A program made the translations under genes and the position numbers. The notes under the pieces were generated by a model, which saw only the letters and a list, made by a program, of their open reading frames with translations, did not search any database and was not told where the DNA came from. Below are positions 17,372-27,000 of a DNA stretch of 64,000 nt, piece by piece (within the stretch, counting starts at the first letter, position 1; each line of letters begins with the position of its first letter). Source of the DNA: Uliginosibacterium flavum (GTDB lineage: Bacteria > Pseudomonadota > Gammaproteobacteria > Burkholderiales > Rhodocyclaceae); NCBI RefSeq assembly GCF_040566545.1, contig NZ_JBEWZI010000002.1, positions 124,001 to 188,000 on the forward strand, read 5' to 3'.

Positions 17372-18223
17372 ATGCGCACGCTGCACGTCCCGCCGCTGAG
17401 CCCACCGCCACTGCTGCCCACATTGCGCAAGACGCCGGCACGCCCGCCCCTCTCTCCTTTGAGCGAAGTTCGCAGCACGATCGAAGCCGACGGCTGGTTG
17501 GCGCGCAATCGCATCAGGATCGTCCTGAGCCTGCTTGTGTGCACGGCGGCGCTGAGTGCCGGCATTCACCTGATGACGCCACGTCTGGCCGAAACTCTGG
17601 CCAACGGCCTGCCGGGCAGCTGGGTGCGCGCCAGCTCCGAACAAGTCCTGAGTAATCTGGAAAGCAGCGTGCTGATGCCCTCACTGCGCCCGCTGGCGGA
17701 GCAAGACGCTCTGCGTGATCAGTTTGCTGCACTGAATGCAGCCCCTCAGGGCGCGCCGCCTTATCGACTGCTGTTCCGGCGCAACCAGAGCGCGGGCAAC
17801 ACCTTGCTGACCTTGCCCGGCGGCGAAATCATCGTCACCGACCAGCTTCTGGAGTCCGTGCCGGATCAATCCGAACGGCTGGCCTTGCTGTGCCACGAAC
17901 TGGGGCATCTGTATCACCGCCACGCCTTGCACAATGCGATTGAACACAACCTGTACTGGCTGGCCTCCTCCGCCTTGATCGGCAGCAGCGAAAGCAGCGT
18001 GCGCGCACTGGCACGCGGTCTGAACCAGGCTGACTACACCCGCGAACACGTGCTTGAGGCGGATCGCTATGCCTTGTCCATGCTCGACAACAATGGCATA
18101 TCCACTCAGGTACTGATAGAAGCCATCGAACACGGCCAAGGCCCGACCAATACCACTAGCGACCCGCTCGCACACCACAAATACTTCAACGAGCGCATCC
18201 TCGCCCTGCAGAATTTGCAGTGA
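17372..18223 (+). CDS. M48-family membrane-anchored metalloprotease
   Basis: A 283-residue zinc protease. A proline-rich N-terminus is followed by one TM helix (IRIVLSLLVCTAALSAGIHLM) and a periplasmic domain carrying LALLCHELGHLYHRH (HExxH zinc site) and the third ligand in REHVLEADRYAL. It resembles BepA/Oma1-like proteins without TPR repeats. I placed the start at ATG 17372; the frame extends up to a TTG at 17240 directly after gshB but without support. Substrate unknown; a role in envelope protein quality control is inferred from the family. Confidence 0.82.
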   Translation: MRTLHVPPLSPPPLLPTLRKTPARPPLSPLSEVRSTIEADGWLARNRIRIVLSLLVCTAALSAGIHLMTPRLAETLANGLPGSWVRASSEQVLSNLESSVLMPSLRPLAEQDALRDQFAALNAAPQGAPPYRLLFRRNQSAGNTLLTLPGGEIIVTDQLLESVPDQSERLALLCHELGHLYHRHALHNAIEHNLYWLASSALIGSSESSVRALARGLNQADYTREHVLEADRYALSMLDNNGISTQVLIEAIEHGQGPTNTTSDPLAHHKYFNERILALQNLQ

Positions 18224-18265
18224 GCCAAGAGTGATGCAGCGTGCGAGCTGCCGTATCATAGAGGC

Positions 18266-19342
18266 ATGTCTCCCTGCAGTACATCAACCCCTGATCGTCA
18301 CTCGCTGCGCAGGATCCTGCGCAGCCTGCTTCTCATCTGCCTGAGCTGCGCTCTGGTCGCCTGCGGCGACGGGCCGGTACTACAGCAGGAGTCCTTCGTT
18401 TTCGGCACCCGTGTGGAAGTCGTCACCCAAGGCGCGCCTGAGGCTCAAGCCCGCGACGCCATCGCCGCAGTACTGCGCGAATTCGACCGCCTGCACCGCA
18501 CCTACCACGCCTGGCAGCCTTCCGAACTGACGAATCTGAATCAGGCGCTGGCGCGTAGTGAGGCGGCCAGCGTCACGCCCGAAATGCTCGGTCTGATCCA
18601 GTCAGCACTGACTTACGCCGAACAGGGCGATCACCTGTTCGATCCGGCCATTGGCAATCTGATTCAGCTCTGGGGCTTTCACACCGACACCTTCGTAGCG
18701 CGCGTGCCCGACCCGGAAGCGCTGCGCAAACTGATTGCCGCCCAGCCACGCATGAGCGACCTGCAAATCAAGGGCAATCAGGTCAGCAGCCGCAACCCGG
18801 CTGTCGCCCTGGACTTCGGTGGCATCGCCAAAGGCTGGGCACTCGACAAGGCTGCGGCCATCCTGCACGAACACGGCATCCACAATGCCCTGATCAACAT
18901 CGGCGGCAATGTCATGGCGCTGGGCAGTAAAGGCCAGCAGCCGTGGACGGTCGGCATCCAGCATCCGCGCAACTCCGGCCCGCTGGCCACCTTGGCGCTG
19001 TACGACGGCGAAGCCATCGGCACCTCCGGCGATTACCAGCGCTTCTTCGATCTGGACGGTCGCCGCTACAGCCACCTGCTGGATCCACGCAACGGGGAAC
19101 CGGCACGTCACACCCAGGCCGTCACCGTCCTGATCACCCCGCGCGCCAATGCCGGCATGCTCTCCGACGTGGCCAGCAAACCGGTTTTTCTCGCCGGCAA
19201 GGAATGGCGCGAGATGGCTCGTCGCTTCAATGTGTCACACGTACTGCGCGTCGATGAGGCAGGCAAGATCACACTGAGCACGGACATGCGGGCACGTCTG
19301 CGCTGGGCACAGGGTGTCGAACCGGGGGAAGTGCTAGAGTAA
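18266..19342 (+). CDS. apbE: FAD:protein FMN transferase lipoprotein
   Basis: A 358-residue lipoprotein with lipobox LVAC (Cys33). It attaches FMN covalently to threonine of target proteins such as Na+-NQR and Rnf subunits. FVFGTRVEVV, LDFGGIAKGWALDKAAAIL, NALINIGGNVMALG, IGTSGDYQRFF and YSHLLDPRNGEP are ApbE family motifs. It stands alone, 42 bp after the M48 gene. No NQR or RNF genes are in the window, so its target is elsewhere. Confidence 0.95.
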   Translation: MSPCSTSTPDRHSLRRILRSLLLICLSCALVACGDGPVLQQESFVFGTRVEVVTQGAPEAQARDAIAAVLREFDRLHRTYHAWQPSELTNLNQALARSEAASVTPEMLGLIQSALTYAEQGDHLFDPAIGNLIQLWGFHTDTFVARVPDPEALRKLIAAQPRMSDLQIKGNQVSSRNPAVALDFGGIAKGWALDKAAAILHEHGIHNALINIGGNVMALGSKGQQPWTVGIQHPRNSGPLATLALYDGEAIGTSGDYQRFFDLDGRRYSHLLDPRNGEPARHTQAVTVLITPRANAGMLSDVASKPVFLAGKEWREMARRFNVSHVLRVDEAGKITLSTDMRARLRWAQGVEPGEVLE

Positions 19343-19373
19343 GGTTCGCCTTGCACAGCCTCGAAACACGCGC

Positions 19374-19769
19374 ATGATTGGCCTTCTCATCATTACCCAT
19401 GGCGCCTTGGGCGAATCCTTGATCCAGTGCATTTGCCATGTGATCAACAAGCGCCCGCTGCACATCGCGCAGCTTGGCGTGGCTGCGCAAGATGAACCAA
19501 ATGAAGTCCTCGACGAAGCCCATCGTCTGCTGACCAGCGTGGATGATGGAGAAGGCGTCCTGGTGCTTACCGATATTTATGGCGCCACGCCGTCCAACAT
19601 TGCCATGAAACTTCTCGTCCCCGGAAAGATCGAAGGCGTGGCTGGCGTCAGCGTCCCAATGCTGCTGCGCGTCTTGACCTACCGGGAAAAGAGCGATATT
19701 CAAACCGTAGTACAAAAAGCCATCTCAGGCGCTTGCGATGGCGTGCTGCATATAAAAGGAAGGTCTTGA
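19374..19769 (+). CDS. PTS EIIA component, mannose family
   Basis: A 131-residue stand-alone EIIA-Man domain. The phosphorylated His is His9 in IITHGALGESL, and GVLVLTDIYGATPSN is the second family motif. It accepts phosphate from HPr, encoded 1 bp downstream. No EIIB or EIIC permease genes accompany it, so it probably acts in a regulatory phosphorelay, as proposed for the same gene set in other betaproteobacteria. That role is inference. Confidence 0.93.
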   Translation: MIGLLIITHGALGESLIQCICHVINKRPLHIAQLGVAAQDEPNEVLDEAHRLLTSVDDGEGVLVLTDIYGATPSNIAMKLLVPGKIEGVAGVSVPMLLRVLTYREKSDIQTVVQKAISGACDGVLHIKGRS

Positions 19770-19770
19770 A

Positions 19771-20040
19771 ATGCCCCGTGCGATGACCGAAATAGCCAAC
19801 CGACTGGGCCTGCATGCCCGCCCTTCGGCCAAATTGACCCAGCTGGCAACCCAGTTCCGCAGTGATGTATGGCTGGAACGTGACGGACGCCGCGTTAACG
19901 CCAAGAGCATCATGGGCGTGATGATGCTGGCTGCCGCTCACGGCACCAAACTCACTGTCGAGACCGAAGGTGAAGATGCGGACGCCGCACTGCAAGCCAT
20001 CGTGGAGTTGATTGCCAGTCGCTTCGGCGAACGCGAATAG
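19771..20040 (+). CDS. ptsH: Phosphocarrier protein HPr
   Basis: An 89-residue HPr. The phosphorylated histidine is His15 in NRLGLHARPSAKL, and the regulatory Ser46 lies in NAKSIMGVMML, so control by an HPr kinase is possible. A good ribosome site (AAGGAAGG) lies upstream within the end of the EIIA gene; ATG 19783 is an alternative start. The spacing to EIIA (1 bp) and to ptsI (14 bp) marks an operon. Confidence 0.97.
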   Translation: MPRAMTEIANRLGLHARPSAKLTQLATQFRSDVWLERDGRRVNAKSIMGVMMLAAAHGTKLTVETEGEDADAALQAIVELIASRFGERE

Positions 20041-20054
20041 AGTCCGCCCAAACC

Positions 20055-21776
20055 ATGTCTTTCGTCATCCACGGCCTTCCCGTTTCGCAAGGCATCGCCA
20101 TCGGGCGAGCCCACCTCGTGTCACATGCGCTGCTGGAGGTCGATCACCTGCTGATCGCCCCGCGCCATGTCGAAGACGAAGTGATGCGCCTGGAAGACGC
20201 GGCGGCCAAGGTGCGCTTCGAACTGCGCACCCTGCGTGAAGTCTCGGCCACCGCGCAATCTGAAGTCGCGGCTTTCGTAGACCTGCACACCATGCTGCTC
20301 GACGACCCGATGCTGGTCACCACGGCCTGCAAGCTGATCCGGGAACGACGCTGCAATGCCGAATGGGCGCTGGTGCAGCAGATGGAAGTCATTGTCGATG
20401 CCTTCGACAATATCGAAGACCCCTACCTGCGCGAACGCAAGGCCGACGTCATTCAGGTTGTCGAGCGCGTGCTCAAGGCTCTGCTCGGCCACCCCAGCCG
20501 GGTCGGGTCCCGGCGCGGCAAAGACGGTCTGGACACCATCGTGGTGGCCCACGACCTTTCGCCTGCCGATACCATTCATTTCAAGGACAGCCAGATTGCC
20601 GGCTTCGTCACCGATGTCGGTGGAGCCACCTCACACACCGCAATCGTTGCGCGCAGCCTGGCCATCCCGGCAGTCGTCGGCCTGCGTCACATCCGCCACA
20701 TCGCCCGCGACGACGACATCATCATCATCGACGGTGCGCGCGGCGTCGCCATCATCGATCCCGACGAACGCGTCCTCGAAGAATATCGCCTGCGTCGCAG
20801 TGCGATCGAACTCGAGCGCACCAAGCTCAAACGCCTCAAGGCCAACCGCGCCGCTACCATCGACGGCGTAGAAGTCTCGCTGCAAGCCAATATCGAACTG
20901 GCGCGCGACGTCCCTGGCGTCAAGGAAGTCTATGCGGATGGTGTTGGCCTGTTCCGCACCGAATTCCTCTTCATGAATCGCGACACCCTGCCCACGGAAG
21001 AAGAGCAGTACGAAGCCTATCGTGCCGTCGCAACCGGCATGGGCGGCAAGCCGGTGACCATTCGCACCCTCGACATCGGTGCGGACAAGAATCTCTCCAG
21101 CGGCGGGCCACGTCTCGAAACCAACCCGGCACTCGGCCTGCGCGCGATCCGCTACTGCTTGGCCGAACCGCAAATGTTCCTCGTCCAGCTGCGTGCGCTG
21201 CTGCGCGCATCTCTGCACGGCAAGATCCGCATCCTGATCCCGATGCTGGCCCACGCACACGAGGTTGACGCCTCGCTGGCAGCGCTCGAAGTAGCCAAAT
21301 CCCAACTGCGCGCAGAGAAGATCAAATTCGACGAAGCCATTCCCATCGGCGGCATGATCGAGATTCCAGCAGCCGCACTGGCGCTTGGGATCTTCATCAA
21401 ACGTCTGGACTTCCTGTCGATCGGCACCAACGATCTGATCCAGTACACCCTGGCGATCGACCGCACCGACGCGGCAGTTTCGCACCTCTACGACCCCTTG
21501 CACCCGGCCATCCTGCGCTTGATCGCCCTGACCATCCAGACCGGCGCCAAGGCTGGAATTCCCGTGTCGGTCTGCGGCGAAATGGCCGGCGACAAACAAT
21601 TTACGCGTCTGCTGCTGGGTATGGGCCTGCATCAGTTCTCGATGCACCCCTCGCAGATCCTCGAGGTCAAACAGGAAATCCTGCGCTCGAACAGCGCCGA
21701 ACTGGCGATCAAAGTCGCCAAGATCCTTAAGCTCGACGAACCGGACAAGATTCGCGAAGCGGTCGATAGACTTTAA
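20055..21776 (+). CDS. ptsI: PTS Enzyme I (phosphoenolpyruvate-protein phosphotransferase)
   Basis: A 573-residue enzyme transferring phosphate from PEP to HPr. The active His194 is in GGATSHTAIVARSLAIP. PEP-site motifs DGVGLFRTEFLFM, TIRTLDIGADKN, MIEIPAA and LSIGTNDLIQYT follow, and the catalytic Cys507 is in VSVCGEMAGD. Length is normal. It ends the EIIA-HPr-EI operon; a repeat-rich 359-bp intergenic region follows. Confidence 0.97.
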   Translation: MSFVIHGLPVSQGIAIGRAHLVSHALLEVDHLLIAPRHVEDEVMRLEDAAAKVRFELRTLREVSATAQSEVAAFVDLHTMLLDDPMLVTTACKLIRERRCNAEWALVQQMEVIVDAFDNIEDPYLRERKADVIQVVERVLKALLGHPSRVGSRRGKDGLDTIVVAHDLSPADTIHFKDSQIAGFVTDVGGATSHTAIVARSLAIPAVVGLRHIRHIARDDDIIIIDGARGVAIIDPDERVLEEYRLRRSAIELERTKLKRLKANRAATIDGVEVSLQANIELARDVPGVKEVYADGVGLFRTEFLFMNRDTLPTEEEQYEAYRAVATGMGGKPVTIRTLDIGADKNLSSGGPRLETNPALGLRAIRYCLAEPQMFLVQLRALLRASLHGKIRILIPMLAHAHEVDASLAALEVAKSQLRAEKIKFDEAIPIGGMIEIPAAALALGIFIKRLDFLSIGTNDLIQYTLAIDRTDAAVSHLYDPLHPAILRLIALTIQTGAKAGIPVSVCGEMAGDKQFTRLLLGMGLHQFSMHPSQILEVKQEILRSNSAELAIKVAKILKLDEPDKIREAVDRL

Positions 21777-21795
21777 GCGCCGCCTGCGGCGCAGT

Positions 21796-21970
21796 ACTGA
21801 TTGCTGAGGCAGCGTATCCCGAGATCCGCTCCCATCAAGCATCTTCAGCACACCTGCCCGAAGAAGCTTACCTGGTGAGGCTTTTCAAGCATGCCCACTC
21901 AGCACTCAGTCCTCAGCACTCGGAACTCTGCCACTGGCGGTAGCACTCAATCCTCAGAACTCAGCACTCC
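21796..21970. repeat. Composite intergenic repeat after ptsI: 85-bp body plus heptamer arrays
   Basis: TTGCTGAGGCAGCG opens a body at about 21806-21894 that is clearly similar to 44736-44827; both share CAGCACACCTGCCCGAAGAA and CAAGCATG. It runs straight into 7-bp units CACTCAG, CACTCAG, TCCTCAG, CACTCGG and AACTCTG (21896-21930). A second array CACTCAA, TCCTCAG, AACTCAG, CACTCC occupies 21944-21970. An imperfect GCCGCAAGCGGC hairpin follows. The rest of the ptsI-metX gap is the riboswitch. Confidence 0.85.
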
Positions 21971-22022
21971 GCCGCAAGCGGCGGTTTGACTTTCCTTGCT
22001 CCTGCGGGTAATTTCACCCCTG

Positions 22023-22079
22023 TTGCGCCGATTTGATTCAGCTTGCGGGCGCGTTAAAAATACGGCTAAAGCGGATGGG
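22023..22079 (+). ncRNA. SAM-II riboswitch aptamer upstream of metX
   Basis: The segment contains the SAM-II landmarks in order. P1 is GCGCC (22025-22029) pairing with GGCGC (22048-22052), then GATTTGA, CAGCTTGC, CGTTAAAAA and GGCTAAAGCGG. This matches the known aptamer layout of a pseudoknotted P1/L1 with an A-rich linker and a GCUAAA strand. SAM-II classically precedes metA/metX/metC genes, mainly in alphaproteobacteria. It should switch off homoserine acylation when SAM is abundant. A terminator follows within 6 bp. Confidence 0.9.
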
Positions 22080-22084
22080 CCCAC

Positions 22085-22120
22085 AAAACCCGATCACGCT
22101 TTAGCTGATCGGGTTTTTGC
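22085..22120 (+). terminator. Intrinsic terminator acting as expression platform of the SAM-II riboswitch
   Basis: AAAACCCGATCA (22085-22096) pairs perfectly with TGATCGGGTTTT (22106-22117) and is followed by a T-rich tract ending near 22125. The 9-base loop CGCTTTAGC (22097-22105) is the exact complement of GCTAAAGCG in the aptamer (22065-22073); the pairing can extend to 11 bp with one G-U. Aptamer folding by SAM would free the terminator, while unbound RNA could pair across and disturb it. The mechanism is inference. Confidence 0.9.
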
Positions 22121-22135
22121 TTTTCTGGTGATCAC

Positions 22136-23263
22136 ATGACTTCACAAGGCAGTGTCGGCGTCGTCGAGCCGCAATGTGCACACTTTTCCGAGCCACTCGC
22201 GCTACGCAGCGGCGGTGTACTGCCAGCCTACGATCTGGTCTTCGAAACCTACGGCACGCTCAACGCAGCCAGATCCAACGCGGTTCTGGTGTGCCACGCC
22301 CTGTCCGGCTCGCATCACGTCGCCGGCACTTACGCGGGCCAGCCGAAAAGTCTGGGCTGGTGGGACAACCTTGTCGGCCCCGGCAAGCCGCTGGATACCA
22401 ATAAATTCTTTGTGGTCGGCGTGAATAATCTGGGCGGGTGTTTCGGTTCGACCGGCCCGATCAGCATCAACCCGACAACCGGTGAAGCCTGGGGCGCGAG
22501 CTTCCCCTTCGTCACCGTGGAAGACTGGGTCGACGCCCAGGCACGGCTGGCGGATCGCCTCGGCATCGATGCTTGGGCTGCCGTCCTCGGCGGCAGCCTC
22601 GGCGGCATGCAGGCACTGGCGTGGACGCTGCGCCACCCAGACCGCGTGCGCCACGGCATGGTCATCGCCGCCGCACCGCAGCTCTCCACCGAGAACATCG
22701 CCTTCAACGAAGTCGCGCGCCAAGCTATCCTGACCGATCCCGAATTTCACGGCGGGGATTACGCCAAACACGGCGTGGTGCCCACACGCGGCCTCCGCCT
22801 GGCACGCATGATCGGCCACATTACCTATCTGTCGGACGATTCGATGGCCGAGAAATTCGGCCGCAAACTGCGCCATGGTGAGCACAAGTATCACTACGGT
22901 GTCGAATTCGAAATCGAGTCTTATCTGAATTATCAGGGCGACAAATTCGCCAAGTTTTTCGATGCAAACACCTATCTGCTGACCACCAAGGCGCTCGATT
23001 ATTTCGATCCAGCCTTCGACTATGGCGGTGATCTGAAGGCGGCGCTGGCGCGGGCCAAGGCGAAATTTTTCCTCGCCTCCTTCACTACCGACTGGCGCTT
23101 CCCGCCGGCGCGTTCGCGCGAGCTCGTGTACACCTTGCTGCACAATGGCCGCGACGTCAGCTACGCCGAAATCGACAGCAACGCCGGTCATGACTCCTTC
23201 CTGCTCGACGAGCCGCATTACCACGCCGCGATGCGCGCGTACTTTGCCAATATCGAGGTCTGA
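22136..23263 (+). CDS. metX: Homoserine O-acyltransferase
   Basis: A 375-residue alpha/beta-hydrolase acylating homoserine, the first committed step to methionine. LVCHALSGSHHVAG, NNLGGCFGSTGP, the nucleophile elbow GGSLGGMQAL and the C-terminal SNAGHDSFLLD with the catalytic His are present. MetX-type enzymes use acetyl- or succinyl-CoA, and the acyl specificity cannot be read with confidence. It is preceded by the SAM-II riboswitch and terminator and followed 5 bp later by metW. Confidence 0.95.
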   Translation: MTSQGSVGVVEPQCAHFSEPLALRSGGVLPAYDLVFETYGTLNAARSNAVLVCHALSGSHHVAGTYAGQPKSLGWWDNLVGPGKPLDTNKFFVVGVNNLGGCFGSTGPISINPTTGEAWGASFPFVTVEDWVDAQARLADRLGIDAWAAVLGGSLGGMQALAWTLRHPDRVRHGMVIAAAPQLSTENIAFNEVARQAILTDPEFHGGDYAKHGVVPTRGLRLARMIGHITYLSDDSMAEKFGRKLRHGEHKYHYGVEFEIESYLNYQGDKFAKFFDANTYLLTTKALDYFDPAFDYGGDLKAALARAKAKFFLASFTTDWRFPPARSRELVYTLLHNGRDVSYAEIDSNAGHDSFLLDEPHYHAAMRAYFANIEV

Positions 23264-23268
23264 TCATC

Positions 23269-23871
23269 ATGGTAAAAATCGGCCAACAAAACCGCACCGA
23301 CTTCGACGTGATCGCCAACTGGGTGCGCGAAGGCGCCCGGGTGCTGGATCTGGGCTGCGGCGACGGTGAATTGCTGCAGCACCTCGCCGCCACCAAACAC
23401 ACGCATGGCTATGGCGTGGAGCGCGACTCCGCCCATGTCACGGCCTGCATTGCCAACCACATCAATGTGCTGCAGTTCGATCTGGAACAAGGACTGGCCG
23501 GCATCGAAGACGGGCATTTCGACTACGTGATCATGAGCCTGTCGCTGCAGGCGGTGCACAACACCGAAGGCATCCTCAGCGAAATGCTGCGCGTGGGCCG
23601 CGAGGCGGTAGTCAGCTTTCCCAACTTCGGTTACTGGCGCCATCGCATGGCCATCAACGAAGGCCACATGCCGGTGTCCGACAGCCTGCCGCACCAGTGG
23701 TACAACACGCCGAACGTGCGTTTTTTCACTATGACCGATTTCGAACAACTGTGCGAGAAACGCGGTATCAAAGTGCTGGAACGCGCGGCCTTCGACGAGG
23801 ACCGTGCCATCGACCTCGACCCGAACAATTTCGCCAGCGTCGCGCTGTACCGGCTCGGGCGCGCGGGATAA
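23269..23871 (+). CDS. metW: MetW methyltransferase-fold protein
   Basis: A 200-residue class I SAM-methyltransferase-fold protein. RVLDLGCGDGELLQHLA is the SAM-binding motif; LEQGLAGIEDGHFDYVIMSL, VVSFPNFGYWRHR and LPHQWYNTPNVRFFTMTDFE are hallmarks of MetW. metX-metW pairs are widespread in proteobacteria, and MetW has been reported to be required for MetX activity in some of them. GAGG lies 7 bp before the ATG, inside the end of metX. The pair shares the riboswitch. Confidence 0.95.
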   Translation: MVKIGQQNRTDFDVIANWVREGARVLDLGCGDGELLQHLAATKHTHGYGVERDSAHVTACIANHINVLQFDLEQGLAGIEDGHFDYVIMSLSLQAVHNTEGILSEMLRVGREAVVSFPNFGYWRHRMAINEGHMPVSDSLPHQWYNTPNVRFFTMTDFEQLCEKRGIKVLERAAFDEDRAIDLDPNNFASVALYRLGRAG

Positions 23872-23966
23872 GCTTCTTCGGAGCAATCCCGAAGATCCGC
23901 GCACAGCGGACCTTTGCGGCAACCCTGCCCGAAGAGCCCCGCCACGCGCGGTTCTTCGGGCACGTC
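23872..23966. repeat. Dispersed intergenic repeat copy downstream of metW
   Basis: TGCCCGAAGAGCC (23926-23938) is complementary at 12 of 13 bases to GGTTCTTCGGGCA (23950-23962). An upstream half copy (CTTCTTCGGAGC... CCCGAAGATCCGCGC) precedes it. The CCTGCCCGAAGA core is identical to that in the copies at 21850 and 44784. No T-run follows. Confidence 0.7.
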
Positions 23967-24085
23967 TCACAAAAACAACACGCCCCTTGTTCCCGGTCTC
24001 ATCTTGGGATAATTTCACGCCTGAACAAAATTCAGGCTCAGTCTGCCGATTGCGCCTGGTAATAAAACATCCGGGGGTGACACTC

Positions 24086-27000
24086 ATGAAATTCGCACGC
24101 AGCTGTGCCTGGGGCAAAGCATGCCTTGGTGCCGCATTACTCGCTTTCCTCACCGCTTGTGGCGGCGGAGGCAGCGGTGGTGGTGGCACGGAATCAAACG
24201 CCGGCAGCTCTTCCAGCGGTGCAAGCTCAGGCTCATCCTCCAGCAGTTCCTCGGGCGGCGCTACATTGAGCGCCAGCGCCATCCCCAGCGGTTGGGCCTC
24301 GCAAGGCACAGGCACCACAGGCGGTGCAGGCGCGCCGACGAGCAACATCTACGTCGTACACAACCGCGCAGAAATGAACGCGGCACTGGAAAACCGCAAC
24401 AGCTCCAGCTGGTCTGCCACAGATACCACGGCGCAGATCAATGCCAAGAATGAAGCCAAGATCATCTACGTGGTCGGCTCGATCTACGGCACTGATCTGG
24501 GCAACGGCAAATTCGCTGACGAAGCCTATTACAAGACACTGAGCACTACCGCAGCCAACTACGACTGGAACCTGTACATCAAGAGCGTGGACAAGTCCTA
24601 TACGCCCACAACCGCGGAGACTGCGGCAATCAGCAAACTGTCATCCGCGCGCACCACGCTGCAAAACCTGCAAAAGGCCCAGATCCAGTTCACGGTGCCA
24701 TCCAACACCACGATCCTGGGTGTGGGCGCTGACGCCAAGATCATTGACGGCTTTTTCACCATCAACGGCGGATCTTCCAAAGATCAGGGCAGTAACATCA
24801 TTGTCCGCAACCTGGAATTCCAGGCACCGCAGGATCTGGCGCCGGCCTACACAAATACCGTGGGCAAGGAAGAATGGAACGCCAAATACAAGGCAATCAA
24901 CGTCGTCACCGGCAAGCAGTTATGGATTGACCACTGCACATTCAGTGATGGCTCGCACCCGGATAGCGCTGAAGTACTGACCCTGGGCGGCGTAACCAAA
25001 GTCGTGCAACGCCACGACGGCCTGATCGACATCGAGGACAGCTCCGACTACGTCACGATTTCGTACACGATCTTCAAGAATCACGACAAGACCAATATGG
25101 TCGGCGGATCGGGCGATGGCAACGGCGCCAAGGAACGCGCCTACAACCACATGAGCTTCAACAACAATATCTGGCAAGACACAACGCAACGCGCCCCGCG
25201 CGCCCGCTTCGGCCAGTTCCATCTGTACAACAACAGCTACACCGGCAACACGGACGCCAGCAGCTACCCGAACAGCTACTACATCGGCATGGGTGCGGAA
25301 TCGCGCATCCTGTCCGAAGCCAACGTCTTCGACATGACGGGCAGCAAGACCGCTGTCGGGCGCGTGTTCTCCAACTACAACGGCTACCAGTTCAAGGATG
25401 TCGGTTCCTGGTTCAACGGCGTCGCCGCCTCGTCCGAACTGGAGGCTGCCGCCAAGGCGGCACTGGATGCTCGTTACAGCAGCGCCGTGAGTGCAGGCGC
25501 CAGCAGTGGCTTCACCGTCGCCGCTTACACCAACGAGCTGGGCTGGACACCGCCCTACGCCTACACCCTGGGCAGTTCCGCCGCACAGGTGCGCGAACAC
25601 AATCTGGCCAATGCCGGCGCCGGCAAGCTGCCTGTCACAGTGGCAAGCAGCACCCGCCCGATGCTCGACGACAGCGCCGCCACGAATTACACGGTCGCCA
25701 AGGCACTGGCTGGCAGCGACAGCTGGGCACCACAAAATGCCAGCGCCGGTCAGCCCAACGCCGGGCATATCGACACCAGCGCGATCACGCCGGATTACGT
25801 TGTCAATCCCGATGGCAGCACCGGCTACAGCACGATCCAGTCAGCGCTGAATGCCGCCTCGACCAGCGCCGCCGCACGCGTTTACATCCAGGTTAAGGCC
25901 GGCAGCTACGACGAACTGCTGGTAGTCAGTAGCTCGGCGACAACGGCGATCACGCTCTACAGCGCGGAAAGTGACGCAAGCAAGGTCGTCGTCACCAACG
26001 CGCTCTATCAGAACAGCCCCAAAGCCGATTACATCGCCAAGGTCAGCGCCGCCACCTACACAGGTAACACCGAAGCGACCAGCAAGTTCAACACCTGCGC
26101 GGCCCGCACGACCATCGGCAAAGAGTGTTCCTCGACCCTGCGCATCCTCAATAGCGGCTTCAACGCCATCAACATGACGGTCCAGAACACCTGGGGCGAT
26201 AGCGAAGCCAGCAACAACCAGGCGCTTGCGGTCATCGTTGAAAAGGCAGACAAGGTCGTGTTCGACAAGGTCCGTCTGATCAGCAACCAGGACACGCTGT
26301 ACCTCGCCAATAGCGGCAAGCGCAGCTACTTCACCGGCGGCGAGATCACCGGCGACGTGGACTTCATCTTCGGCCCGGGCACCGCAGTGTTCGATGGCGC
26401 AACGATCCGCTATACCGGCACGCGCAAGCCCGCCGGCGGCTACATCGCAGCTCCATCCACACTGGCGACGCAGGCCCATGGCTTCGTCTTCAACAACTGC
26501 GTCTTCCTCGCCGATAGCCTGACCACCGACGACAGCGTCTTCCTCGCCCGACAGTGGGATGACGGCACGGGTTCCGTCGGCAAGATGATCGTGCGCAACT
26601 CGGTCATCGGCAAACACCTCGCCCTGACCAACGGACCATGGAAAGCCACCACCATCGGCGGTGCTGCCACCACCTACAGCGCTGGCAGCGAAGCCTATCT
26701 GGCCGAATACCGCAACTGGGATGAAGTGCAGAAAGCCAGCAGTGGCGGCTCCTCCAGCTCCAGCTCCAGTTCCAGCAGCTCGTCGAGTTCGTCCAGCTCA
26801 AGCTCGTCGAGTTCGAGCAGTTCGTCCTCAAGTTCAGGCGGCTCCAGTTCAAGCTCATCCAGTTCGGGCGGAGTGAGCACCAGCACACCGATCAGCGGCT
26901 CGACGACCCTCACCACGGCGTATGTTTCGGGCGGACTGTCGGCGGTGCCAAGCACCAGCTACGACAGCGTCAACGGCATCTACACCCTGGTCTCTGCGGG

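Noticed and set aside
20631..21851. 406-codon minus-strand frame across ptsI
   Set aside because: It overlaps the complete and motif-supported Enzyme I gene; no ribosome site or domain supports it.
23804..24085. N-terminal 94-residue extension of the pectinolytic protein
   Set aside because: It overlaps metW and a repeat; the lipoprotein signal peptide starts at ATG 24086 with a good ribosome site.
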